Below are positions 37,891 through 45,843 of a stretch of 48,944 bases of DNA, in pieces. This stretch comes from Candidatus Pacearchaeota archaeon (GTDB lineage: Archaea; Nanobdellota; Nanobdellia; Pacearchaeales; GW2011-AR1), in contig JAGVWS010000036.1 of NCBI GenBank assembly GCA_018304165.1, positions 1 through 48,944 on the forward strand. The letters run 5' to 3'. Made by a program: the position numbers and the translations under genes. The first letter of the stretch is position 1, and every line of letters starts with the position of its first letter. The notes beneath the pieces were generated by a model, which saw only the letters and a program-made list of their open reading frames with translations, had not been told where the DNA came from and made no database searches.

Positions 37891-38598
37891 ATGGAAAAAG
37901 AAAGCAATAATCTAAAGAGAATTTTAGAAGAATATAGAAAAAAGAAAACATGGATATTATCTGGAATAGTTATTTTGCTAATTGTGACAGGAATCTTTTA
38001 TTTGAGCAATCAATATTCTGTTTTCTCTTTGCAAAAACAATATGATAATATCCCCACCATGGCAGGAAAAGCAATTTTTTTGAAACAAAGCTCTCAGCTT
38101 ACAAAATCCGTTGACCCAGAACTTTTGGACTTGGATAGTCAGATAATTACATGTCAACCGGATGTTGATAGTCTTTTATCCTCAAATCCGAGTTTCGGAG
38201 GCAGTTGTGTTGCTGGCGGAGCACAACTACAAAGTATAGATGGATTATATCTTAGCGGTCAATGCTGCGGAGCATTAATGGATACAAAAGAAAGGCATGA
38301 AAGTTTGGAAAAACTGCAAGCATACAAAGATATTCCTGACGTTCCCTTAGATCCCTTCCATACCCCGATAGAAATTGCAAAAAAGTGGATAGATTATGAC
38401 AAAAACACAATACTAAATTCTGAAGAGCAAAGAATTTACGATGAGGCAATGAAGATGTCTAAGGAGGGTGGACCATGCTGCTGTAAGTGCTGGCACTGGT
38501 ATGTAAATGAAGGAATTGCCAAAAAGATGATTAAAGATTATAATTATAGTGCGCAACAGATAGCTAATTACTGGGATGTTTCAGACATTTGTGGATAA
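37891..38598 (+). CDS. Anchored protein with GPCCCKC motif
   Basis: A TM (WILSGIVILLIVTGIFYLSN) anchors an external domain of about 190 residues. The domain has cysteines at ITCQPD (C88), GGSCVAGG, SGQCCGALM, the dense GPCCCKCWHWYVNEG (196-200) and a final CG. The C-terminal part (AKKMIKDYNYSAQQIANYWD) reads like the trailing helices of PCYCGC-type proteins, but the motif itself is P-C-C-C-K-C. I infer a related metal- or thiol-binding domain. It is the fourth gene of a tightly spaced set beginning with the rhodanese gene. Confidence 0.65.
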   Translation: MEKESNNLKRILEEYRKKKTWILSGIVILLIVTGIFYLSNQYSVFSLQKQYDNIPTMAGKAIFLKQSSQLTKSVDPELLDLDSQIITCQPDVDSLLSSNPSFGGSCVAGGAQLQSIDGLYLSGQCCGALMDTKERHESLEKLQAYKDIPDVPLDPFHTPIEIAKKWIDYDKNTILNSEEQRIYDEAMKMSKEGGPCCCKCWHWYVNEGIAKKMIKDYNYSAQQIANYWDVSDICG

Positions 38599-38679
38599 AA
38601 GATAGCAGAGGTCTTGGACTTGTCTGAGGCATATGACTGAGCAGGGCACGAGCACGGAGGCAATTTAGGAGGATATTAA

Positions 38680-39183
38680 ATGGACAAGAAAATAGATTTT
38701 AAAAGAAGCCTGAAGAACAGCAATTTAGTATGGATAGTGCTTATCGTCCTTTCACTACTCATAGCTTTCATGGTTATTAAATCATCATACAATAATCCTT
38801 TAAATCTTCCGGAATACGCCTTAAAGAAGGACATTGTAAGGGAGGGATATGAGTATGCTCTTCTTCATCCTCAAAACCTTGAAGGACTGCCGTGCAATTG
38901 CGGGTGTATGGATCCTGCAGGAGTAAGCGCGCATGGCGGACGCCTTCACTCCCGCGGACTGCTGGACTGCTTTATGGAAGGAGACCCAGGAGGAGAGTTT
39001 GGCAAGGATTGGAAATGGGATTCCCACGCCTCTGACTGCGGATTGTGTATTGAAGATGCTATCCTTGTCAAGCAAAAATACGAAGAAGGAAAGTCCAAAG
39101 AAGAAATAAGGCAGATACTTGAAGAAAAATATTCAAGACAGACTTACAGCAACGACACAGCATATGACGAGCATCAGGATTGA
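38680..39183 (+). CDS. PCYCGC-motif family protein
   Basis: The 167-aa protein matches the family of proteins with a PCYCGC motif: a TM (LVWIVLIVLSLLIAFMVI), then LEGLPCNCGCMDPAG (residues 71-76 PCNCGC), SAHGGRLHSRGLLDCF, and HASDCGLCIEDAIL (C120, C123). It ends with the typical amphipathic helix (EEGKSKEEIRQILEEKY). Function of the family is not established as far as I know; multiple Cys and His suggest metal or cluster binding on the outer face. AGGAGG stands just before the ATG. The neighbouring genes at 34769 and 37891 look like distant versions. Confidence 0.85.
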   Translation: MDKKIDFKRSLKNSNLVWIVLIVLSLLIAFMVIKSSYNNPLNLPEYALKKDIVREGYEYALLHPQNLEGLPCNCGCMDPAGVSAHGGRLHSRGLLDCFMEGDPGGEFGKDWKWDSHASDCGLCIEDAILVKQKYEEGKSKEEIRQILEEKYSRQTYSNDTAYDEHQD

Positions 39184-39327
39184 ATGTTGTATTAAATGAT
39201 AATTGAGAAATAAGGCAGTATGTGTTGCAATCATCAGAATATAAATAATTAATGATAAAATGAATAAGATGTTGATTATAGACATTATTTATGGTAGATT
39301 TACTAAATAGGGGTTGGTAATAGCAAG

Positions 39328-39816
39328 ATGATAAAAAATATGGAACTTAATAAGGCTAACAAGGATAATAAAGAATCTGGCATTAAAAGCAATAAAGAGA
39401 GCAACGCATTTCTTTATGGAATCCTTGCGGGGCTGGCACTGCTTTTATTTTATCTTGGTGTTCTTAGCTTGTTCCAGAGTTTTCAGTTTGCCCTTTCAAA
39501 TTTAAGAAGCTTATGGTACTTCATTCTTCCTCTTGCCGTCGGCTTTGGAACTCAAATCGGGCTCTACTTTTCAATAAGGCACAGCGCCACCGTCAATGCT
39601 ACTGCAGTAGGAACTGGAGGAGTTTCTGCCGGCTCCATGATTGCATGCTGCAGCCACTTCCTTCTTAACTTAATTCCAATCACAGGGCTTTCCGGCATTT
39701 CCATGTTTTTAATGGCGTATCAGAAGCAGTTCCTGACTATAGGAATTGTAGCCAACGTCATTGGCATTTACCTAATGTTCAACCACAGAAGAAAAATGAA
39801 AGGAGACGCCCATTGA
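39328..39816 (+). CDS. Four-TM membrane protein with CCSH motif
   Basis: After a charged cytosolic start the 162-aa protein has four helices: LYGILAGLALLLFYLGVLSL, YFILPLAVGFGTQIGLYFSI, GSMIACCSHFLLNLIPITGL and FLTIGIVANVIGIYLMFN. A vicinal CC followed by SH lies inside the third helix, and GGVSAGSM precedes it. Such a motif within the membrane resembles those of small metal-transport or thiol-exchange proteins, but I cannot name a family. Its neighbours are the PCYCGC protein and a tiny exported C/H protein on the same strand. Confidence 0.65.
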   Translation: MIKNMELNKANKDNKESGIKSNKESNAFLYGILAGLALLLFYLGVLSLFQSFQFALSNLRSLWYFILPLAVGFGTQIGLYFSIRHSATVNATAVGTGGVSAGSMIACCSHFLLNLIPITGLSGISMFLMAYQKQFLTIGIVANVIGIYLMFNHRRKMKGDAH

Positions 39817-39847
39817 ACTAATTGGTAAGCAAACGCGCACATAAAAA

Positions 39848-40072
39848 ATGAACAAGAACACAAAGATAATACTGTATGTAATAACTACCATGATAGTGAT
39901 AGCTCTGCTTATATCTACTTTTTTTCCCGGAATGGTCTATGCTGTGCGCGATGCAGGTGCTGGAAGCAGCGGTTCTAACGGAGATATATGCAAGCCGCGG
40001 CCCGGATACACTGAAGCGGAATGGCGCGATCACATGAGCCATCACCCAAGTATTTATGGGGAGTGCTTGTAG
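39848..40072 (+). CDS. Tiny exported Cys/His-rich protein
   Basis: A 20-residue hydrophobic segment (IILYVITTMIVIALLISTFF) is followed by a short Gly/Ser linker and a compact 27-residue end (CKPRPGYTEAEWRDHMSHHP, then SIYGECL). Two cysteines and three histidines in this end could coordinate a single metal ion or form one disulfide. The helix may be an uncleaved anchor or a signal peptide ending at VYA. It directly follows the CCSH membrane protein and closes the first half of the putative thiol/metal locus. No function can be assigned. Confidence 0.65.
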   Translation: MNKNTKIILYVITTMIVIALLISTFFPGMVYAVRDAGAGSSGSNGDICKPRPGYTEAEWRDHMSHHPSIYGECL

Positions 40073-40107
40073 TGGATTGTGAGTTTATACTATAAGTATT
40101 ATTATAA

Positions 40108-40156
40108 AACACTAAGGGATATATAAATTAACATTAGATTATATATTTGTAGTGTT
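40108..40156. terminator. Nested inverted repeat after thiol/metal gene set
   Basis: AACACTA (40108-40114) pairs with TAGTGTT (40150-40156), and inside it ATATATAA (40119-40126) pairs with TTATATAT (40139-40146). The structure sits 36 bases after the last gene of the set and before an unrelated gene, so a transcription boundary is likely. Confidence 0.4.
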
Positions 40157-40214
40157 GGTTGCGATTGCTCACCAGCCACAAACATTATAAAATCATTCTA
40201 TTATTCATGATGAT

Positions 40215-40520
40215 ATGAAGTTCAATAAACTTGTTCGTGACAAAATACCGGAAATCATAAAGAATAAAGGAGAAGTTCCGATTACACACCTTGCTTCTGA
40301 TGATGAATATTGGCAAAAACTAAAAGAAAAACTTCAAGAAGAAGTTGACGAATTTGTGAAAGGCGACAATGAAGAAGAACTGGCTGATATTCTTGAAGTT
40401 GTTTACGCAATATGTGATCATATAAAGATTGATAAAGAAGAATTAGAACTTCTTAGAAAAAAGAAAGCAGATGAAAGAGGTGGATTTAAAGATAAAATAA
40501 TTCTTGATGAGACAAAATAG
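40215..40520 (+). CDS. MazG-like NTP pyrophosphohydrolase
   Basis: The 101-aa protein has the MazG/HisE-like helical pattern: KLVRDKIPEIIKNKGE at the start, KEKLQEEVDEFVKGDNEEEL with the E-x-x-E metal site, then ADILEVVYAIC with the following acidic residue. Such small proteins hydrolyse non-canonical NTPs or act on phosphoribosyl substrates. It is a cytosolic house-cleaning enzyme by family. A TATA-like CATTATAAAA lies about 26 bases upstream of the ATG. It is probably unrelated to the flanking thiol/metal genes. Confidence 0.8.
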   Translation: MKFNKLVRDKIPEIIKNKGEVPITHLASDDEYWQKLKEKLQEEVDEFVKGDNEEELADILEVVYAICDHIKIDKEELELLRKKKADERGGFKDKIILDETK

Positions 40521-40591
40521 TGGCAGTCTTCTGACAGCTCCCAAATCAACAATCTATATAAACTATTAATCTTAATTTAATCTATATAAAA

Positions 40592-41452
40592 ATGGTCCGC
40601 TGGGTGATAAAGGCTTCGGGTGAAAGAGCAGAATACAACCGCAATAAGATTATCCGCACTCTGCTTCGCGCGGGAGCGGACAGGCAGAAGGCTAAGGAAG
40701 TAGTGTATGGAATAGAAAGGGAGCTCTATGACGGAGTATCAACAAAAGAGATTTTGAAGCTGGCTTTGAAGGCTCTGAAAGACATGCCTTCCGTGGCCAT
40801 GCGCTATAATCTTAAAAATGCAATTATGTCGCTCGGCCCTTCGGGATTCCCGTTTGAAAAATTCTTTGCTGAAGTGCTGAAAGCATGTAGTTACAGCACG
40901 GAGATCGGAAGAGTTTATCAGGGGCATAGAATAAGCCAGGAGGTGGACATAACTGCAAAGAACCTGAAGACGGGCAGGTTTTTCATGGTGGAATGTAAGT
41001 ATCATAATCAGGCAGGAATATACACTGATGCCAAGGTGGCCATGTATACTTATGCAAGGTTCCTTGACTTAGGGAAGTTTTTTGATTTTCCATGGCTTGT
41101 CTCAAACACTAAGTTTTCAGGAGATGCAATAAAGTATGCTCAGGGAGTGGGAATGAGCATGACATCATGGAATTATCCGTTAAGAGGCAGCCTCAAAGAG
41201 CTTATAGAATCTAAGGGGCTGTATCCTGTAACAATACTTAGCTCAGTAAAAGGGTTTGTCAAAGATAGGCTTGCAGAAGCCGGCATAGTAACAACAAAGA
41301 ACCTGATAGAAAAGGGCTTTGAGGATATAATAAAGGTTACCAAGCTTCCTGAGAATCTTGTAGGAAGAATCATCTCTGAAGCACGGCATCTTCACAGCGA
41401 GGACATTGTAGGCGAAGATGTCGCACGCATGAACTCCGCGCGCCGTATGTAA
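40592..41452 (+). CDS. ATP-cone domain fused to PD-(D/E)xK nuclease
   Basis: Residues 1-85 resemble an ATP-cone (VIKASGERAEYNRNKIIRTL), the nucleotide-sensing module of ribonucleotide reductases. Residues 88-200 form a restriction-endonuclease-like domain with EVDITAKN (D119) and FMVECKYH (E134, K136). Residues 215-280 contain helix-hairpin-helix-like motifs (LAEAGIVTTKNLIEKGFEDI). The combination suggests a nuclease gated by nucleotide levels; the role is inferred. Two TATATAAA boxes precede the start. A MITE-like element begins about 10 bases after the stop codon. Confidence 0.8.
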   Translation: MVRWVIKASGERAEYNRNKIIRTLLRAGADRQKAKEVVYGIERELYDGVSTKEILKLALKALKDMPSVAMRYNLKNAIMSLGPSGFPFEKFFAEVLKACSYSTEIGRVYQGHRISQEVDITAKNLKTGRFFMVECKYHNQAGIYTDAKVAMYTYARFLDLGKFFDFPWLVSNTKFSGDAIKYAQGVGMSMTSWNYPLRGSLKELIESKGLYPVTILSSVKGFVKDRLAEAGIVTTKNLIEKGFEDIIKVTKLPENLVGRIISEARHLHSEDIVGEDVARMNSARRM

Positions 41453-41462
41453 GAGCGCAAAA

Positions 41463-41683
41463 GTATCTCCGATGGATAATTATTATAGCAGCATAAAAAC
41501 AATATAACTATTGTAAATTCTGATGATTATTTATAGCTAGTTTAATTGATGATAATTGCTAATAAATGCTAACAAATGCTAACCAAAGCTTAGTCATGCA
41601 TATCTATACTTATTAAGAGGACTTACATTATTGGCTGATTTTTTAAATCTTCCTGCTAAATTGGGACTGGAGCGGAGATACCA
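41463..41683. mobile_element. MITE-like element, family 1, copy 2
   Basis: This copy begins GTATCTCCGATGG and ends CGGAGATAC plus two bases. It is flanked by CGCAAAA and CGCAAAC, a 7-base target duplication with one change. Its first half matches the copy at 6175 closely, as does a block near the right end (TTTTAAATCTTCCTGCTAAA in part). It lies between the nuclease gene and the ArsR promoter and contains no ORF. Confidence 0.72.
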
Positions 41684-41709
41684 CGCAAACCGAAAGGCTT
41701 AAATACTAT

Positions 41710-41730
41710 ATATGAGTAAATCATTCATAT
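41710..41730. promoter_or_regulatory. ArsR/SmtB-type operator at regulator start
   Basis: ATATGA (41710-41715) and TCATAT (41725-41730) form an inverted repeat of the kind bound by ArsR/SmtB sensors. It overlaps the start codon at 41729 and follows a TATA-like TTAAATACTATA by a few bases. The encoded regulator is the obvious candidate to bind it. Confidence 0.6.
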
Positions 41731-42100
41731 GATGAATAAAAACATATTAAAGCATGTTCATAAAAAAGGATTTAATGAAGAGGAAATTCAGGGCGCTTAC
41801 AGGATTTTCTTTGGAACTCTTGTATCAGAGTCGCGCCTTAAGATAATAAATATTATCAGGAATGGAAAGAAGAACGTTTCTGAAATTACAGGAAGGCTGA
41901 AAATGAGCCAGACAGCTGTCTCCCATGATCTTGCGCGCTTGAGAAGATGCGGATTCGTCAAGTCATTTGTAGAGGGAAAGTACAGATATTACGAGCTCAA
42001 CAGAGAAACAATAAGGCCGTTAATGGTTCTTATTGACAGGCATATGTCTAAGTATTGCATTCACATATTAAATGGTGCTGAAGGCCCAAGGCAGAAATGA
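41729..42100 (+). CDS. ArsR-family winged-helix regulator
   Basis: The 123-aa protein has the ArsR winged helix: RIFFGTLVSESRLKIINIIR, VSEITGRLKMSQTAVSHDLA and RLRRCGFVKSFVEGKYRYYE. It has C-terminal residues DRHMSKYCIHIL with His and Cys that could sense a metal, plus a cysteine in the wing-proximal helix (RRCGFV). It precedes two small membrane proteins, a CopZ-like chaperone and a CopA-type ATPase on the same strand, so it is the likely metal-responsive repressor of that set. A canonical-looking operator overlaps the start, and the transcript would be leaderless. Confidence 0.88.
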   Translation: MMNKNILKHVHKKGFNEEEIQGAYRIFFGTLVSESRLKIINIIRNGKKNVSEITGRLKMSQTAVSHDLARLRRCGFVKSFVEGKYRYYELNRETIRPLMVLIDRHMSKYCIHILNGAEGPRQK

Positions 42101-42124
42101 GAGCAGACATGCACAGTATTTAAC

Positions 42125-42460
42125 ATGGCAAAAAACATGCGTGATAGTTCAAATAACTCAGGTAATGGCTCCAGCGAGCTGGTTATAGTAGTAGTTGCGA
42201 TTCTGCTCGCCGTGCTTGGCCTTAGCTCTATAGGATTTGGAATGATGGGCTTCAGAGGATTTTGGGGGGTGTTTGGAATGTCAGGAGTCGGAGTATCAGG
42301 CATAATGTCTGGCATAGCAGGCATGTCAAATAACTATCCTCTCTATTGGCTCTATTACCTCCTTTCATTAATAGTCCAAGTTTTGTTCATAATAGGATTA
42401 GCCATATTGATAATGTGGCTTATCAAAAAACTGCAAGGAGGTGAAAACAATGGCAGATAG
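42125..42460 (+). CDS. Small Gly/Met-rich membrane protein
   Basis: The 111-aa protein has two hydrophobic regions (LVIVVVAILLAVLGLSSIGF and LYYLLSLIVQVLFIIGLAIL) separated by a Gly/Met-rich loop (GFGMMGFRGFWGVFGMSGVG). The loop is unusual for a membrane protein of this size and may interact with Cu(I) through methionines. It lies between the ArsR gene and a DUF5676-like gene, with which it overlaps by 11 bases. The function is unknown, but the neighbourhood points to metal efflux. Confidence 0.6.
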   Translation: MAKNMRDSSNNSGNGSSELVIVVVAILLAVLGLSSIGFGMMGFRGFWGVFGMSGVGVSGIMSGIAGMSNNYPLYWLYYLLSLIVQVLFIIGLAILIMWLIKKLQGGENNGR

Positions 42461-42716
42461 GATAAATGCCAGCAGGTTTGGCCTGTCCTTCGGCATTGCG
42501 GGAGGAATAATTTCTCTTATTTGCGGCATACTCCTTGCTATTGCTCCGTCATTTACCATAAGCTTGTTTGGGGCAATATTCCACGGGATTGACTTAAGCC
42601 AGATAGCGAGCAAGTCAGTCGGCATTGGCGGGATAATACTTGGCATAATTGAAGTATTCATAATTGGATACATCTTTGGATGGCTTGTTGGAGTATTTTA
42701 TAACAAGTTTAACTAA
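42450..42716 (+). CDS. DUF5676-like two-TM membrane protein
   Basis: The product (MADRINASRFGLSFGIAGGI onward) has two membrane regions, ISLICGILLAIAPSFTISLF and GIILGIIEVFIIGYIFGWLV, with a loop containing HGIDLSQIA. The pattern of FGxxxGI in the first helix and a GxxxGxxx-like second helix matches small DUF5676-type proteins, which are often near copper chaperones. I chose the ATG at 42450 because GGAGGTGA precedes it by five bases; the track's GTG at 42441 lies within that sequence. It is probably a component of the downstream copper-export set. Confidence 0.7.
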   Translation: MADRINASRFGLSFGIAGGIISLICGILLAIAPSFTISLFGAIFHGIDLSQIASKSVGIGGIILGIIEVFIIGYIFGWLVGVFYNKFN

Positions 42717-42822
42717 GAGTCTATCTATAAAGTCTATCCCTAAATTTTTATTATTTTTTTGTATAAGTAGTCTAAACACAACATAATAAAATAGGAGCAG
42801 AGAAAATAGGAGGAAACAAAAA

Positions 42823-43053
42823 ATGAAAAAGGCAATGATTGTTATACATGGAATGCACTGCGCTTCATGCGCTTCAAACATAGAAAGAAGCCTCAAGAAA
42901 ATTCCGGGAGTCAGGAGCGCTTCAGTCAGCCTTATAATGAAAAAAGGAAGCGTTGAGTTTGACGAGAGCAATAGCGCTGGTGTTACTGAAGATGAAATCA
43001 GAAACGCAGTAAAACGCGCGGGATACGAAGCAAAGAGCATAACATTCAGCTGA
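42823..43053 (+). CDS. Heavy-metal-associated domain protein, CopZ-like
   Basis: The 76-aa ferredoxin-like fold contains the HMA motif GMHCASCASNI (C13 and C16) and a typical following helix (IERSLKKIPGVRSASVSLIM). It would bind Cu(I) (or Hg/Zn in related proteins) in the cytosol and hand it to the ATPase encoded 40 bases downstream. No signal peptide is present, so it is CopZ rather than MerP. AGGAGG precedes the ATG. The gene is part of the ArsR-led set. Confidence 0.92.
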   Translation: MKKAMIVIHGMHCASCASNIERSLKKIPGVRSASVSLIMKKGSVEFDESNSAGVTEDEIRNAVKRAGYEAKSITFS

Positions 43054-43092
43054 AATTTGGTAAATAACATCAATCAATATTCCTCTTGAAAA

Positions 43093-45174
43093 ATGGAAAT
43101 GAAGAATAATAAGGATATGCATGAGCACAGCAACAGCAGTGATATGATGCATGAAAACCACAGTAAGCGCGCCGAACACAACAAGCATGAACACGACGAG
43201 CACGCAGAACATGACCATTCTTCTCCTGTAGAAGACGAAGAAATATCTATGTGGAAGAAGAAGCTTTTTTGGGCGTGGCTCTTTGGAGTTCCTGTTCTTA
43301 TTTTAATGTTCATAGCAAGGGTCTTTGGAATTGAAGTTGTTTCTGATACATTCGTGATTATTTTATTTCTTATTCTTGGATTTCCGGTAGTGTTTGTTTT
43401 TGGATGGAGTACTATTAAGGGCGGCTTTAGAGGGCTATTCACTTTTTATTTCAATATGGATTCCCTGATTGCCTTGGGAACTACTATTGCTTATCTTACG
43501 GGAGTTGGTGCATTGCTTGGTGTAGTACAGGATTATTCAGGAGTTGCCGCTGCAATAATGGCTATTTTCGTAACAGGAAAGTACATTGAGTCTGTGGCCC
43601 GCGGCCGTGCTACACGGGAAATAATGAAGCTTCTTGAGCTCGGCGCTAAAAAGGCCAGAATTCTAAGGAATATGGGGGGAAAAAATGAAGTAGAAGTTGA
43701 GGTTGACATTTCAGAAGTCCAGATAGGTGATATTATACTTGTGAGGCCTGGAGAAAAGATACCTACTGATGGCATTGTTGTCCGCGGGGAGTCGGCAGTT
43801 GACGAGTCAATGGTTACGGGAGAGAGCATGCCAATTGACAAGAGAAAAGGCTCAAATGTTATCGGAGCTACAATAAATCAGGATGGAATTCTTTATGTTG
43901 AGGCAAATAAAATTGGGAGCGATACTTTCCTGGCTCACATAATAAAACTCGTAGAGGAAGCGCAGAGCACAAAAATCCCAATTCAAAAACTTGCAGACAA
44001 AGTTACTTCTTATTTTGTTCCGGCAGTCCTTGTGCTTTCAGTTCTTACATTCCTGGGATGGATGGTTTTTAATGGGGATTTAAGCAAGGCCCTGACATCT
44101 GCCATCGCTGTCCTTGTCATTGCATGCCCATGCGCTCTCGGACTGGCAGTTCCTATTGCATTAACTGTCGGCTCGGGAATGGGAGCGAAGAAAGGAATTT
44201 TAATAAGAAAGGGAGAAGCAATACAGACCATGAAAGAGGTTAGAATTCTTGTTTTTGACAAAACGGGAACTATAACAAAAGGAAAGCCGGAAGTTGTTTC
44301 TGTTCATTCGTTGGTTAAGGAAATTTATATGCTTGAGATTGCAGCAAGCATTGAAAAACTCAGCGAGCATCCTTTGTCAAGGGCCATAGTAAACAAAGCT
44401 TCTCAAGACGGAGTTAAGAGGTTTAAGGAAGTCAAGAATTTTAAGGTTTTAAGAGGGAGGGGAGTTGAAGGCACCATAGGAAAAAATAAAGTGATTATAG
44501 GAAACACTTCTTTGATGAATGAGCGGAGAATTTCAGTTATGGAAGTTGAAAACAAGGTTGAGGAGTTTGAGAAGCTTGGATATACAACAATAGTGGTTTC
44601 AGAAAATAGCAAGGTTTTAGGAATTATTGGAATTGCAGACGCTCTTAAAGACGATTCTGTAGAAGCCATCAACCTTCTCAATAGCGGGGGATACAGGACT
44701 GTAATGATAACCGGAGATAATGAAAGAACAGCCAGAGCAATAGCTAATGCCGTCGGAATAAAAGAAGTGCTTGCAAATGTTCTTCCTGAAGAAAAGGCAA
44801 AGAAAGTTGAAGAGCTCCAAAAACTTGGAGAGGGTCTGGTGGCTTTTGTCGGAGACGGGATTAATGATGCTCCTGCTTTGAAACAGGCAAATGTGGGCAT
44901 AGCAATGGGAACAGGAACCGATATTGCTATTGAAGCCGGAGACATTGTTCTTGCAAGAGGCAGTTTGCTGGGGGCTGTTCAGGCCATCAATTTGTCAAAA
45001 GCCACATTTAAAAAAATAAGGCAGAATTTGTTCTGGGCATTTGCATACAACACTCTTGCAATTCCATTAGCTGTTGCCGGCCTTCTTCATCCAATAATCG
45101 CTGAAGCTGCAATGGCTCTTTCGTCAATAAGTGTTATAACAAATGCTAATCTGCTGAGAAGAAAGAGGATATAG
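43093..45174 (+). CDS. CopA-type Cu(I)-translocating P1B-ATPase
   Basis: This heavy-metal pump exports Cu(I) at the cost of ATP. In 693 aa: a His-rich cytosolic head (residues 1-45; [27 protein letters not shown]) in place of HMA domains, the actuator loop ([13 protein letters not shown]), the transport motif CPC (345-347) in [11 protein letters not shown], the phosphorylated D389 in [26 protein letters not shown], and late helices with [13 protein letters not shown] and [13 protein letters not shown]. The YN and MxxSS signatures fit the P1B-1 Cu(I) class. The separate CopZ-like protein would deliver metal. The His-rich head is unusual. Confidence 0.93.
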   Translation: MEMKNNKDMHEHSNSSDMMHENHSKRAEHNKHEHDEHAEHDHSSPVEDEEISMWKKKLFWAWLFGVPVLILMFIARVFGIEVVSDTFVIILFLILGFPVVFVFGWSTIKGGFRGLFTFYFNMDSLIALGTTIAYLTGVGALLGVVQDYSGVAAAIMAIFVTGKYIESVARGRATREIMKLLELGAKKARILRNMGGKNEVEVEVDISEVQIGDIILVRPGEKIPTDGIVVRGESAVDESMVTGESMPIDKRKGSNVIGATINQDGILYVEANKIGSDTFLAHIIKLVEEAQSTKIPIQKLADKVTSYFVPAVLVLSVLTFLGWMVFNGDLSKALTSAIAVLVIACPCALGLAVPIALTVGSGMGAKKGILIRKGEAIQTMKEVRILVFDKTGTITKGKPEVVSVHSLVKEIYMLEIAASIEKLSEHPLSRAIVNKASQDGVKRFKEVKNFKVLRGRGVEGTIGKNKVIIGNTSLMNERRISVMEVENKVEEFEKLGYTTIVVSENSKVLGIIGIADALKDDSVEAINLLNSGGYRTVMITGDNERTARAIANAVGIKEVLANVLPEEKAKKVEELQKLGEGLVAFVGDGINDAPALKQANVGIAMGTGTDIAIEAGDIVLARGSLLGAVQAINLSKATFKKIRQNLFWAFAYNTLAIPLAVAGLLHPIIAEAAMALSSISVITNANLLRRKRI

Positions 45175-45303
45175 ACTGTAAAACCGGGTAGAAAATATAA
45201 AATTATAAAAATGTGGTAGTTAACAGAAATCTGTTCTAATTTTAAGCAGATGATTAAAGCTGACATGATAACATTTAAATGATGGAAAAATTAGGAAAAC
45301 ATA

Positions 45304-45843
45304 ATGGCAATGGCTGAAATAAGATGCGCAATTTGCGGCAGAGAATTCAGCAGTTCTGATAGTCTGGCTCAGCATGTTAAGGACAAACATCGGGAAGAGA
45401 TTAATGAGAAAAAACCCCTTTCATTTAAAAAAATAAGAAACTGGATAATCTCTATTCTTATTCTCACCGGAATTATTGCTCTGATAGCTTTTCTAATCAT
45501 TAACTATGAGAATCTTCCTCCAACAACTATGGAAGGCCATGTAGAATCAAATCCCCCCTCTCATATCCTTAAGGAACCCATGCCTCTGACAATTCAAAAG
45601 CACATGCTTGAGCATGCTGATGGAGAAGGAAGTCCGGGAGTAATAATAAATTATAACTGCATGGATTATAATTGTGAGCAGGGCATGATTGAAAAATTAG
45701 AAGAGTTTGCAGCAAGATATGATTATGTATACGTTGCTCCTTTCAAAGGAATGGACGCAAAAATTGCGTTGACAAAATTAGACAGGATAGAAGTTCTGGA
45801 AGAATATGATAAAGATAAAATTGAGAACTTTATAACTTCATAG
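45304..45843 (+). CDS. Zinc-finger-like protein fused to DUF3105
   Basis: The first 30 residues form a C2H2-type finger (C8, C11, H24, H29 in RCAICGREFSSSDSLAQHVK and the following DKH). A TM (WIISILILTGIIALIAFLII) separates it from an external domain with the DUF3105 pattern: TIQKHMLEHADGEGSPGVII, NYNCMDYNCEQGMIEKLEEF, YVYVAPFKGM and KIALTKLDRIEVLEEYD. DUF3105 function is unknown, and its Cys/His residues suggest metal binding. A finger on the inside and DUF3105 on the outside could couple two metal sites, by inference. Confidence 0.75.
   Translation: MAMAEIRCAICGREFSSSDSLAQHVKDKHREEINEKKPLSFKKIRNWIISILILTGIIALIAFLIINYENLPPTTMEGHVESNPPSHILKEPMPLTIQKHMLEHADGEGSPGVIINYNCMDYNCEQGMIEKLEEFAARYDYVYVAPFKGMDAKIALTKLDRIEVLEEYDKDKIENFITS

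Noticed and set aside
40150-40175. Remnant of MITE family 2 (GATTGCTCACC)
   Set aside because: Only about ten bases match the element's end and no inner sequence or opposite end is present, so chance is likely.
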